The notes under the pieces are model-generated. The model did no database searches and was not told the DNA's origin. It saw nothing but the letters and a program-made list of their open reading frames with translations. Source: Bradyrhizobium sp. CIAT3101 (GTDB lineage Bacteria; Pseudomonadota; Alphaproteobacteria; Rhizobiales; Xanthobacteraceae). Taken from it: DNA of 64,000 nucleotides. The DNA lies in NCBI RefSeq assembly GCF_029714945.1, contig NZ_CP121634.1, positions 7,523,001 to 7,587,000 of the forward strand, given 5' to 3'. This document shows positions 18,654 to 26,955 of the stretch, one piece after another. Both the position numbers and the translations under genes were made by a program. Position 1 is the first letter of the stretch. Each line of letters opens with the position of its first letter.

Positions 18654-18779
18654 TCATTGCCTTTGAAAGCTCTTTGATCTGCTTGTCTGCGAAATTGCGC
18701 GTTTCCACAGAGCCGGATTGGCGCTCTGGCGGGTCTTGAGGATTAAATGATCCAAATCGGAAATGCTAGACAAGTCCAT
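18654..18779 (-). CDS. possible 41-aa small ORF upstream of the patatin gene
   Basis: MDLSSISDLDHLILKT start with GGGAG a few bases upstream; it ends 24 bases before the patatin ATG and is basic at its C-terminus. It may be a leader peptide or nothing. Kept because spacing and a ribosome site are plausible, but no family is recognised. Confidence 0.25.
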   Translation of the reverse strand: MDLSSISDLDHLILKTRQSANPALWKRAISQTSRSKSFQRQ

Positions 18780-18861
18780 GTCGCTCCCATACCCGACCTT
18801 GGCATCCCGAGAGAGAACGCGGGCGCAGGACGCCAACCTTTCTCTGTTTTCTTGAGTGCCG

Positions 18862-19335
18862 TCACGCCAGCACGTCCGCCACCACCGCCTTCACGACATC
18901 GCGCACATCGGTCGGCTTCATCCGCACCTGCAAGCCACGCTGGCCGCCATTGAGATAGACCAGAGCATGCGCGAGCGCGCTCTGCTCGATCACGGTGCGG
19001 ACCGGCTTGCGCTGCCCGAATGGGCTGATACCGCCGACCTTGTAGCCGGTGACACGCTCGGCCTCCGTCGGTTTCATCATCTGCGCCGACTTGCCGCTCA
19101 CGGAAGCGGCGAGCTTCTTCATCGAGACTTCCTGGTCGGAGGGTACGATCACGCAAACCGGCTTGCCGTCCACCAGCGCCATCAGCGTCTTCAGGACGCG
19201 AGCCGGATCTTCGCCGAGCGCCGCGGCGGCCTGGATCCCGATGCTTTCGGCATCGGGATCATAGTCGTAAGCGTGAACGGTGAAGGCAACGCGGGCAGCT
19301 GTGAGTGCGCGGGTGGCGGGGGTGACCTTGGACAT
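18862..19335 (-). CDS. ybaK: Cys-tRNA(Pro) deacylase, YbaK/EbsC family
   Basis: 157-aa trans-editing enzyme that hydrolyses Cys mischarged onto tRNA(Pro) by ProRS. Typical features are visible: VFTVH-like AFTVHAYDYD strand, the VLKTLMALVDGKPVCVIVPSD core with the catalytic Lys region, and the GGISPFGQRKPV loop characteristic of YbaK. Length is normal. It is a single gene; a palindromic repeat pair lies between it and the formate dehydrogenase operon. Confidence 0.95.
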   Translation of the reverse strand: MSKVTPATRALTAARVAFTVHAYDYDPDAESIGIQAAAALGEDPARVLKTLMALVDGKPVCVIVPSDQEVSMKKLAASVSGKSAQMMKPTEAERVTGYKVGGISPFGQRKPVRTVIEQSALAHALVYLNGGQRGLQVRMKPTDVRDVVKAVVADVLA

Positions 19336-19388
19336 GGGCGATGTGTAACACCGTCAGCGGCGAAGCGGCATAGGCCGCGGCACGTGTA

Positions 19389-19521
19389 GCTGTCGTCCCG
19401 GCGAACGCCGGGACCCATAACCCCAGGAAGGAGTTTGGCTAAGGCTTGTAGTCCGGGACTGCGACCGTCAGCAATTGATGGACCACGCGGTATGGGTCCC
19501 GGCGTTCGCCGGGACGACAGC
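19389..19521. repeat. REPIN-like inverted pair of palindromic repeats
   Basis: Two 31-bp arms (19389-19419 and 19491-19521) are perfect reverse complements, separated by 71 bases. Each arm contains its own palindrome, GTCCCGGCGAACGCCGGGAC, with only AA unpaired at the centre. This nested symmetry is what REP doublets (REPINs) look like. Similar elements are common between genes in Bradyrhizobium. It lies downstream of fdsA and upstream of ybaK and could act as a terminator or mRNA stabiliser. Confidence 0.8.
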
Positions 19522-19562
19522 GGTTGGTTGGCCAAGCCGTCGCGTCAAACACCAGAAAGACG

Positions 19563-22331
19563 CTACTCCGCCGCGTCCCTCATCTCCGCGCGTTCGGCTC
19601 TCGCGGCGCAGAACTTGAATTCCGGGATCTTGCCGAACGGGTCGAGTGCCGGGTTGGTCAGCAAGTTCGCTGCCGCCTCTGCGTAGCAGAACGGCATGAA
19701 CACCATGTTCTCCGGCACGTCGCGGTCGGAACGGACCTTGACCTCGACGGCGCCGCGGCGGGTCTCGAGCCGAATGAAATCGCCGGGCACCAGCTTCTTC
19801 TTGCGCATGTCCTTCGGCGACATGAATGCGACCGCCTCGGGCTCGATCTGGTCGAGCACCTGGGCGCGACGCGTCATCGAGCCGGTGTGCCAGTGCTCCA
19901 GCACGCGACCGGTCGAGAGCACCATCGGATATTCGTCGTCTGGGACTTCGTCCGGCGGAATGACATGGGCCGGCACGATCTTGCCGCGACCGCTCGCGGT
20001 CGGAAATCCCGTGGTGAAGATGATCTCGTTGCCCGGCTTGTTCGGATCATCGGCCGGATAGGTGACGGCGCCTTCGCGCACCAGCCGCTCCCAGCTGATG
20101 TTCTTGAGCGACGGCATCAGCTCCGCCATCTCGGTGTAGACATCCCCCGGGCCGGAATAATTCCAAGGCAGGCCCATGCGCTTGCCGATCTCCTGGATGA
20201 TCCAGAGATCCTGCCGCGCATCACCCGGCGGCTTGATCACCTGACGCGCGAGCTGGACGCGACGGTCGGTGTTGGTGAAGGAGCCGTCCTTCTCCGCAAA
20301 AGCAGAGGCCGGCAGGATGACGTCGGCATGGAACGCGGTCTCGGTGACAAAGAGATCCTGCACCACGAGATGATCGAGCATCGCCAGCGCCTGGCGCGCA
20401 TGCTGGAGATCAGGGTCGGACATCGCGGGGTTCTCGCCCTCGATATACATGCCCGTGATCTCGCCGGCGTGAATCGCATTCATGATCTCGACCACGGTCA
20501 GGCCGCGCACGGGATCGAGCTCCTGCTGCCAGAGCTTTTCGAAACTGCCGCGCAGATCGTCGCGGCCGACGGGCTGGTAGTCCGGCAGGAACATCGGGAT
20601 CAGGCCGGCATCGGAGGCGCCCTGCACGTTGTTCTGGCCGCGCAGCGGATGCAGCCCGGTGCCGGGCCGGCCGACCTGGCCGGTGATCAGCGCCAGCGCA
20701 ATCAGGCAGCGCGCGTTGTCGGTGCCGTGGACATGCTGGCTGATGCCCATGCCCCAGAAGATGATCGACGATTTGGCACGCGCATAGGTTCGCGCCACCT
20801 CGCGGAGCGTCTGTGCCGGGATTCCGCAGATCGCCTCCATCTTCTCCGGGGTGAATTCCTTGATCTTCTCCTTGAGGTCCTCGAACCCCTCGGTGTAGCC
20901 GGCGATGTACTGGTCGTCGGTCAGGCCTTCGGTGATGATCGTGTTGATCATCGCATTCAGCATGGCGACATCGGAGCCGGGCTTGAACTGCAGATGCTTG
21001 GTCGCATGACGCGACAGCGTCTGCCGGCGCGGATCCATCACGAACAGCTTTGCGCCGTTCTGCTTGACCGCGTTCTTCATGAAGGTCGCCGCGACCGGAT
21101 GGTTCACGGTCGGGTTGGCGCCGATCACCCAGATCACTTCGGCATCCATTGCCGCCGAGAACGGCGCCGACACCGCGCCCGAGCTCAGGCCCTCGAACAG
21201 CGCCGCGACCGATGAGGCGTGGCACAGGCGCGTACAGTGATCGACATTGTTCGAACCGAAGCCGGTGCGGACCAGCTTCTGGAACAGATAGGCCTCTTCG
21301 TTCGATCCCTTGGCCGAACCGAAGCCGGCTAGCGCCTTCACACCCTTCTCGTCGCGGATCTTGACGAGACCCTTGGCTGCGATGTCGAGCGCTTCATCCC
21401 AGCTCGCTTCACGAAAATGCGTGAAGGGATTGGCGGGATCGACCTGGTCGTTGGAATCCTTCTTCGCATTCGGCAGCCGCACCAGCGGCTTCGTCAGGCG
21501 ATGCGGATGATGGATGTAGTCGAAACCGAAGCGGCCCTTGACGCAAAGACGATTGTGATTGGCGGGGCCGTCGCGGCCCTCGGCATAGATCACCTTTTCG
21601 TCCTTGACCTCATAGGTCACCTGGCAGCCGACGCCGCAGAACGGGCAGAGTGAATCTACCTTCTTGTCCGCGTAGGTCACGCGGGTCTGCTTGTCGTCGA
21701 GCATCACCGCCGGCATCAGCGCACCGGTGGGACAGGCCTGCACGCACTCTCCGCAAGCGACGCAAGTGGACTCGCCCATCGGATCGTCGAAGTCGAACAC
21801 GATCTTCGAGCCATGACTGCGGTAGGCCATGCCGATGACGTCGTTGACCTGGACCTCGCGGCACGCGCGCACGCAGAGGCCGCACTGGATGCAGGCGTCG
21901 AGATTGACGCGCATCGCCGGATGGCTGGCGTCGGTTTCCCAACGCTCGGCAGCGGGGAAGCGGCTCTCGGTGACACCGGTGGTTTCTGCCCAATGCCAGA
22001 ACTTCGAATCCGGGTCGTGGCTGGTCTCGCGCGCCGGCTGATCGGCGACCAACAGCTCCATCACCATCTTCTGGGCAGACACCGCACGCGCGGATTCGGT
22101 CTTCACCTTCATGCCCACCGACGGCGTGCGCTTGCAGGACGCGGCCAGCACGCGCTCACCCTCGATCTCGACCATGCAGGCGCGACAATTGCCGTCGGGG
22201 CGATAATCCGGCGCGGGCGAATAGCAAAGATGCGGAATCTCGCGACCCTGACGTTTTGCGACTTGCCAGATCGTCTCGCCGGGCTTGGCTTCGACCTGCT
22301 TGCCGTCGAGCTCGAACGTAATCTTGGTCAT
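19563..22331 (-). CDS. fdsA: NAD-dependent formate dehydrogenase, molybdenum subunit alpha
   Basis: 922-aa catalytic subunit that oxidises formate to CO2 at a bis-MGD Mo (or W) centre. Order: N-terminal [2Fe-2S] domain (C36, C49, C52, C66), His/Cys-containing 4Fe-4S region, two ferredoxin 4Fe-4S sets (CIQCGLC, CVACGEC), the CPFCGVGC cluster near 230, MopB core, and C-terminal MGD-binding domain. The catalytic residue is Cys (about C370 in HCTRLCHAS); there is no in-frame TGA, so no selenocysteine. It overlaps the FdsGB gene by 4 bases. A separate FdsD subunit gene is not seen; FdhD is 6.5 kb away. Confidence 0.95.
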   Translation of the reverse strand: MTKITFELDGKQVEAKPGETIWQVAKRQGREIPHLCYSPAPDYRPDGNCRACMVEIEGERVLAASCKRTPSVGMKVKTESARAVSAQKMVMELLVADQPARETSHDPDSKFWHWAETTGVTESRFPAAERWETDASHPAMRVNLDACIQCGLCVRACREVQVNDVIGMAYRSHGSKIVFDFDDPMGESTCVACGECVQACPTGALMPAVMLDDKQTRVTYADKKVDSLCPFCGVGCQVTYEVKDEKVIYAEGRDGPANHNRLCVKGRFGFDYIHHPHRLTKPLVRLPNAKKDSNDQVDPANPFTHFREASWDEALDIAAKGLVKIRDEKGVKALAGFGSAKGSNEEAYLFQKLVRTGFGSNNVDHCTRLCHASSVAALFEGLSSGAVSAPFSAAMDAEVIWVIGANPTVNHPVAATFMKNAVKQNGAKLFVMDPRRQTLSRHATKHLQFKPGSDVAMLNAMINTIITEGLTDDQYIAGYTEGFEDLKEKIKEFTPEKMEAICGIPAQTLREVARTYARAKSSIIFWGMGISQHVHGTDNARCLIALALITGQVGRPGTGLHPLRGQNNVQGASDAGLIPMFLPDYQPVGRDDLRGSFEKLWQQELDPVRGLTVVEIMNAIHAGEITGMYIEGENPAMSDPDLQHARQALAMLDHLVVQDLFVTETAFHADVILPASAFAEKDGSFTNTDRRVQLARQVIKPPGDARQDLWIIQEIGKRMGLPWNYSGPGDVYTEMAELMPSLKNISWERLVREGAVTYPADDPNKPGNEIIFTTGFPTASGRGKIVPAHVIPPDEVPDDEYPMVLSTGRVLEHWHTGSMTRRAQVLDQIEPEAVAFMSPKDMRKKKLVPGDFIRLETRRGAVEVKVRSDRDVPENMVFMPFCYAEAAANLLTNPALDPFGKIPEFKFCAARAERAEMRDAAE

Positions 22332-24037
22332 TCGGCCGCTTCCTTGAACTCGTCAGGGAAATATTTGATCACGGAAGACAACGGATTCGATGCCGCCTGT
22401 CCAAGCCCGCAGATCGACGCATCGCGCATCGCCTGGCTCAATTCTTCCAGCAACGCGCGGTTCCAGACCGGCTTCTGCATCAGTTGCGCCGCCTTCTGGG
22501 TTCCGACGCGGCACGGCGTGCACTGGCCGCAGCTTTCGTCCTCGAAGAACTTCATCAGGTTCAGCGCCGCCGCACGCACACTGTCCTTCTGCGACAGGAT
22601 CACGATTGCCGCCGATCCAATGAAGCAGCCGTATTTCTCCAGCGTGCCGAAATCGAGCGGGATGTCGTCCATCGACGCCGGCAGAATGCCGCCGGAGGCG
22701 CCGCCAGGGAGATAGGCGTAAAACTGATGGCCGTCGGCCATGCCGCCGCAATATTCGTCGATCAGCTCGCGCACGGTGATGCCGGCGGGAGCGAGCTTCA
22801 TGCCGGGGTTCTTGACGCGGCCCGAGACCGAGAAGCTGCGCAGGCCGTGGCGTTCGTGGCGGCCATTGCCCTTCCACCAGTCGGCGCCCTTCTCGACGAT
22901 GTCGCGTACCCACCACAGCGTCTCGATATTGTTGATCAGCGTCGGCAGGCCGAACAGGCCGACCTGGAACGGATAAGGCGGCTTGTGCCGGGGCAGGCCG
23001 CGCTTGCCCTCGATGCTTTCGAGCAGCGAAGACTCCTCGCCGCAGATGTAGGCACCGGCGCCGCGGCGCATGTGCAGCGTCGGACCGCCCGCGGGAAGTT
23101 TTGCGAGCTCGCGCTCGAGGATCTCGCGGGAGGCCGGATACTCGTCGCGAAGGTAGATGTAGACGTCGGAGGCCTGCACCACATGCGCGCCGATCAGCAT
23201 GCCCTCGATGAAACGGTGCGGATCGCTCTCGAGATAGACCCGGTCCTTGAACGTGCCGGGCTCGCCCTCGTCGCCGTTGATCGCCATCAGGCGCGGACCG
23301 GGCTCACCGAGCACCGCGCGCCATTTGCGCCCCGTCGGGAAGCCGGCGCCGCCGAGGCCGCGCAGCGAAGCGTCGTCGAGACCCTTCAGCAGATCGTCCT
23401 TCGACATCTCGCCCGAACGCACGCGACCCAGCAGCTTGTAGCCGCCGCCGGCGACATAGGCGTCGTAGTCGATATATTTCGGCAGATGCGCGTGGGTGTC
23501 GCCGCTCTTCGCGGCCGCCATCACATTGGCGACGGTCGCATGGTCGACGAAGTTGTGGCCGACTTCGGCGGCCGGCGCCGTGTCGCAGCGGCCGACACAG
23601 GGCGCACGCACGACGCGGATGCCGGGTCCCGATGCGCGCTGCAGATCCTCGAGCAGCTTTTCACCACCGAGCATCGCGCAGGTCAGCGAGTCACAGACGC
23701 GGATGGTCAGCGGCGCGATGTCAGGCTCGCCTTCCTTCACCACATCAAAATGCGCATAGAACGTCGCGGTCTCGAACACTTCGGCGAAGGCGAGCTTCAT
23801 CTCGTCGGCGAGCGCGGCAAGATGCGCAGCCGAGATCTGGTGATATTTGTCCTGGATCAGGTGGAGATATTCGATCAGGAGATCGCGCCGCCGCGGCCTG
23901 TCGCCGAGCAATTGTTCGATCTCATGGGAGGCAGTCGGATCGACCTGCCGCCCCTTGGGCGTGGCCTTGGCGCGCCGGCGGCCCTCGCCCGGATGCTCGA
24001 ATTCCCTGACCTTGTGAACGTCGTCGTTGCTGCTCAT
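22328..24037 (-). CDS. fdsB: NAD-dependent formate dehydrogenase, fused gamma-beta subunit
   Basis: 569-aa diaphorase subunit carrying electrons from FdsA to NAD+. Residues ~25-165 are a NuoE/FdsG-like thioredoxin-fold [2Fe-2S] domain (CDSLTCAMLGG, APCVGRCDTAP). Residues ~190-560 are NuoF/FdsB-like, with the FMN/NADH site (GLRGLGGAGFPTGRKW, INGDEGEPGTFKDR, GAGAYICGEESSL) and the 4Fe-4S cluster SCGQCTPCRVG. In Rhodobacter and Cupriavidus, fdsG and fdsB are separate genes, so this is a genuine fusion. It starts the operon; fdsA follows with a 4-base overlap. Confidence 0.94.
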   Translation of the reverse strand: MSSNDDVHKVREFEHPGEGRRRAKATPKGRQVDPTASHEIEQLLGDRPRRRDLLIEYLHLIQDKYHQISAAHLAALADEMKLAFAEVFETATFYAHFDVVKEGEPDIAPLTIRVCDSLTCAMLGGEKLLEDLQRASGPGIRVVRAPCVGRCDTAPAAEVGHNFVDHATVANVMAAAKSGDTHAHLPKYIDYDAYVAGGGYKLLGRVRSGEMSKDDLLKGLDDASLRGLGGAGFPTGRKWRAVLGEPGPRLMAINGDEGEPGTFKDRVYLESDPHRFIEGMLIGAHVVQASDVYIYLRDEYPASREILERELAKLPAGGPTLHMRRGAGAYICGEESSLLESIEGKRGLPRHKPPYPFQVGLFGLPTLINNIETLWWVRDIVEKGADWWKGNGRHERHGLRSFSVSGRVKNPGMKLAPAGITVRELIDEYCGGMADGHQFYAYLPGGASGGILPASMDDIPLDFGTLEKYGCFIGSAAIVILSQKDSVRAAALNLMKFFEDESCGQCTPCRVGTQKAAQLMQKPVWNRALLEELSQAMRDASICGLGQAASNPLSSVIKYFPDEFKEAAE

Positions 24038-24180
24038 GGAAACGTCGCGTTCTCCTCAAAAGCGCGATGATCTCAGGGCGGGATTGCCATCGCGATCCAC
24101 CCTCATTTCCAGACCTGACACTCGGGAACCGCGTCGCACGCGGCCCTGAGGTCAAGCCTCATTCCACGCAACTCTAGCCG

Positions 24181-24192
24181 CTGGTATACCAG
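24181..24192. promoter_or_regulatory. palindromic operator upstream of the formate dehydrogenase operon
   Basis: CTGGTATACCAG is a perfect 12-bp palindrome with a GTATAC core typical of FCD-type GntR sites, about 145 bases upstream of the FdsGB start. The only GntR gene in the window is the tcu regulator, whose presumed site shares this core but not the flanks. Confidence 0.5.
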
Positions 24193-24286
24193 AGGCCAAG
24201 TAAATTTAGAACGTCTCTATAATCATTTAGGAGGCGGGCAGCCGCCCTGCCACGCCCCCTCTATGCGACTTGATCGTGGAACCTCC

Positions 24287-24571
24287 TCAGGTCTTGCTCA
24301 TGCAATCCTGGATGTAAAACCAGCGGTCATCGCCGATCAGCCCCTTCGCCTTCACCTCGGCACGGCATGCCTTCAGCTTCGGCTTGTTGGCCGCCCATGT
24401 GGCCTTCATCTGCTTCAGCTTCTGCATGGTGAGCTTGATCTTGCCCGGCGGCTTGGCGTCAGTCGTTGCGGCAGGAGCGGTGGTGGCGGGCGCCGCTGCG
24501 GTTTGCGCGGACGCGACATGAACGCTTGCGGCCAGCAGCATGGCGGCAAGACAGATACGGGTGCGAAACAT
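24287..24571 (-). CDS. small exported PsiF-like protein
   Basis: 94 aa: an N-terminal signal peptide (CLAAMLLAASVHVASAQ), an Ala/Thr/Pro-rich linker, then a domain whose end (KACRAEVKAKGLIGDDRW, with a final Cys) resembles the PsiF repeat (two Cys, KGL, GD). The periplasmic domain probably has one disulfide. The ATG used follows AGGGGG by seven bases; an earlier start would add seven residues before the signal peptide. It lies downstream of the oxalate/formate antiporter gene, behind a strong hairpin. Function unknown. Confidence 0.75.
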   Translation of the reverse strand: MFRTRICLAAMLLAASVHVASAQTAAAPATTAPAATTDAKPPGKIKLTMQKLKQMKATWAANKPKLKACRAEVKAKGLIGDDRWFYIQDCMSKT

Positions 24572-24614
24572 CAGAATCCCCCTAGATCCCATTCTCAGTT
24601 TTGTCAGGCGAGCA

Positions 24615-24645
24615 TCGCGGGATGCTGAGGTGCAGCATCCCGCGA
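24615..24645 (-). terminator. strong hairpin between oxlT and the PsiF-like gene
   Basis: TCGCGGGATGCTG and CAGCATCCCGCGA form a perfect 13-bp stem with a 5-base loop, 17 bases after the antiporter stop. There is no T-tract on the minus strand, so it may be a processing or stabilising hairpin rather than a classical intrinsic terminator. Confidence 0.6.
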
Positions 24646-24661
24646 CGATGTGGGTGTGCGA

Positions 24662-26317
24662 TCAGAAGATCTTCACCGCGCTCTCGAGCGTCTTGTACAC
24701 GCCGTAAGCCAGCGGAATGGCGACGAAAGCCCAGAACAGCGCGGCCTTGCCGTCGAGACCGCCGGTGCCGATCCCGAACGAGCCACTCTGCTGACCCGCA
24801 CTCGCTCCGGCCGTTGAGGCCTGCAGTTTCGCCACCTCGGCTTCGCTCATGTACCACTTCGAATCGACCGGCTTGACCAGGTAGTTGCAGATCAGGCCCG
24901 CGATCAGCATCGCGCAGAGGATATACATGGTGGTGTTGTAAAGCTGGTCGCGCGGCACACCGGCCGCGAGCTGGAACTCGCGGATGTAGTTGACCACGAC
25001 AGGGCCGATGATGCCCGCGGTGGACCACGCCGTCAGCAGCCGGCCATGAATGGCGCCGACGAACTGGGTCCCGAACATGTCGGCCAGATAGGCCGGCACG
25101 GTCGCGAAGCCGCCGCCATACATCGACAGGATGATGCCGAAGCCAAGCACGAAGAGCAGCTTCGAGCCCATTGCCGCGAAGGTCGGCGCCAGCGCGTAGA
25201 GCACGATGCCGAGGATGAAGAACGTGTAATAGGTGTTCTTGCGGCCGATATAGTCCGACAGCGACGCCCAGACGAAGCGACCGCCGATGTTGAACAGCGA
25301 GAGCAGGCCGGCAAAGCCCGCGGCGATGCCGGCGATCTGTGCCTTCTGTGCCGCGTTCAGCGCGTTGAAGCCGACGTCCGGAAGGCCGATCAGCTTGCCC
25401 GCGAAGATTTCCTGGAGCATCGGCGAGGCCATGCCGATCACGCCGATGCCGGCCGACACGTTCAAGCACAGCACCCACCAGATCAGCCAGAACTGCGGCG
25501 TCTTGTGCGCATTGTTGAGATGGACATGATGCTCGGAGATCATCGTCTTCTTCTCGCTCGGCGCCGTCCAGCCCTCGGGCTTCCACCCGGTCGGAGGCAG
25601 GCGATAGCGGAACGCGCCGATCATCATGAAGACGAAATAGATGATGCCCATGGTGAGGAACGTTTCCCAGACACCGACCGAGGTCGGGCTCTTGAACGTG
25701 TCCATCAGCCAGTTGGCGAGCGGCGCACCAATCATGGCACCACCGCCGAAGCCCATGATGGCCATGCCGGTTGCCATGCCGCGGCGATCAGGGAACCACT
25801 TTACCAGCGTCGACACGGGCGAGATGTAGCCGAGGCCGAGACCCACGCCGCCGATCACGCCGGAGCCGAGCCACATGATCCAGAGCTGGTGCAGATAGAT
25901 GCCGATGGCGCCGAGCACGAGGCCACCACACCAGCACAGCGCAGCGACGAAGCCTGCCTTGCGCGGGCCGGCACGCTCGAGCCAGCCGCCCCACATCGCG
26001 GCCGAGAGGCCGAGCACGACGAAGAACAGCGTGTACATCCAGCCGAGGCTTGCGACCTTCCAGTCGCAAGTGGTGGTGAAGAGCTCCGACCACAGCGAGA
26101 TGTCCGGGCAGGCCTTCGGCGCGGTCAAACCGATCGCGCGCGACAGCGGCAGCCAGAACACCGAGAAGCCATAGGCCATGCCGATGCACAGATGGATGCA
26201 CAGCGCCGCCGGCGGCACCAGCCAGCGATTGAAGCCGGCGGTCGCGATGGTTCGCTCGCGATCAAGAAACCCCGCGCCGGCGCCCGAAATCGTTCCAGCG
26301 CTCTCAATTGTAGCCAT
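24662..26317 (-). CDS. oxlT: oxalate/formate antiporter (OFA family MFS)
   Basis: 551-aa major facilitator protein with 12 transmembrane helices. OFA features are visible: long N-terminus before helix 1, CIGMAYGFSVFWLPLSR in helix 1, GFGGGAMIGAPLANWL mid-protein, and an extended central loop. OxlT-type carriers exchange oxalate for formate, although other OFA members move other anions. The start has GGGGAGGA just upstream. No oxc or frc (oxalyl-CoA pathway) is in the window, but the adjacent formate dehydrogenase operon supports an oxalate/formate role. Confidence 0.85.
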   Translation of the reverse strand: MATIESAGTISGAGAGFLDRERTIATAGFNRWLVPPAALCIHLCIGMAYGFSVFWLPLSRAIGLTAPKACPDISLWSELFTTTCDWKVASLGWMYTLFFVVLGLSAAMWGGWLERAGPRKAGFVAALCWCGGLVLGAIGIYLHQLWIMWLGSGVIGGVGLGLGYISPVSTLVKWFPDRRGMATGMAIMGFGGGAMIGAPLANWLMDTFKSPTSVGVWETFLTMGIIYFVFMMIGAFRYRLPPTGWKPEGWTAPSEKKTMISEHHVHLNNAHKTPQFWLIWWVLCLNVSAGIGVIGMASPMLQEIFAGKLIGLPDVGFNALNAAQKAQIAGIAAGFAGLLSLFNIGGRFVWASLSDYIGRKNTYYTFFILGIVLYALAPTFAAMGSKLLFVLGFGIILSMYGGGFATVPAYLADMFGTQFVGAIHGRLLTAWSTAGIIGPVVVNYIREFQLAAGVPRDQLYNTTMYILCAMLIAGLICNYLVKPVDSKWYMSEAEVAKLQASTAGASAGQQSGSFGIGTGGLDGKAALFWAFVAIPLAYGVYKTLESAVKIF

Positions 26318-26635
26318 GCATTCCTCCCCTGCAGCTGCCCTTCTGAGCAAAACTGCCGCTACCATCCTGGTCCTCAGCCCATTGCGGTGCAGCTGTTGTC
26401 CCTGCTGCTCCGCACAATCACCCGACACGCGCCAGGATCGTCACGCGCGTCTGAAAAGTTAACCCCTTGATCGGCGCTCTATGCCCGATACGATTTGCAG
26501 GCTTCGTACGTGGCCCGCTGATCCGCGTATCGCGGACGAGACTCAACCTCCGCGCCTGCACGGAGAAAGTCAATTGGGGCAGAAGCCGTCATCGATGTCG
26601 ATAGATAAATGGTCGGTATCAGCGCGGTAACGCGC
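26318..26635. other. intergenic region upstream of oxlT, downstream of tusA
   Basis: Holds the oxlT promoter region. TCCGCG-TAT-CGCGGA (26522-26536) is a perfect 6-bp inverted repeat and a candidate operator. AGCGCG-GTAA-CGCGCT (26621-26636) is a small stem ending in the tusA stop codon and may help terminate tusA. No gene is seen. Confidence 0.4.
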
Positions 26636-26911
26636 TCAAGAACGCAGCGCAGCATTGGCGCTGTCTATCGAACCATTTGCTTTTTCTATCAAGAACACGA
26701 TGCGCGCCTCGTTGCGCTCGGTGATCTCCACCGTGTCGCCCGTCTCGCGGATCAGGTTCGGAATGTCAATCACCGACAACGGATCAGTACAGTGCACTTC
26801 GAGCTGATCGCCCGGCTGCAATGGTTTCAGCGCCTTGCGCGTTTTTAGGGCTGGCAGCGGGCATTTCAGCCCGGTGAGATCAAGCGTCGTTCTGGTCGTT
26901 GCTCTTGTCAT
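26636..26911 (-). CDS. TusA-family sulfurtransferase
   Basis: 91 aa. The TusA/YeeD/SirA signature is GLKCPLPALKTRKAL, with the persulfide-carrying Cys in CPxP, followed by the beta-strand/helix pattern DQLEVHCTDPLSVIDIP. An upstream GTG would add ten residues, but the ATG fits family length. It is next to moeA, mobB, fdhD and a formate dehydrogenase. In E. coli, TusA supplies sulfur for both tRNA thiolation and molybdenum cofactor, so a role in sulfuration for Moco or FdhD is a reasonable inference. Confidence 0.88.
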   Translation of the reverse strand: MTRATTRTTLDLTGLKCPLPALKTRKALKPLQPGDQLEVHCTDPLSVIDIPNLIRETGDTVEITERNEARIVFLIEKANGSIDSANAALRS

Positions 26912-26955
26912 GGGCGCAACATGGCGGGAGGGCTCGAGCACGTCAATGCAACGGC

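Noticed and set aside
19563..22331. Selenocysteine formate dehydrogenase
   Set aside because: The catalytic position is TGC (Cys, about residue 370) and there is no in-frame TGA.
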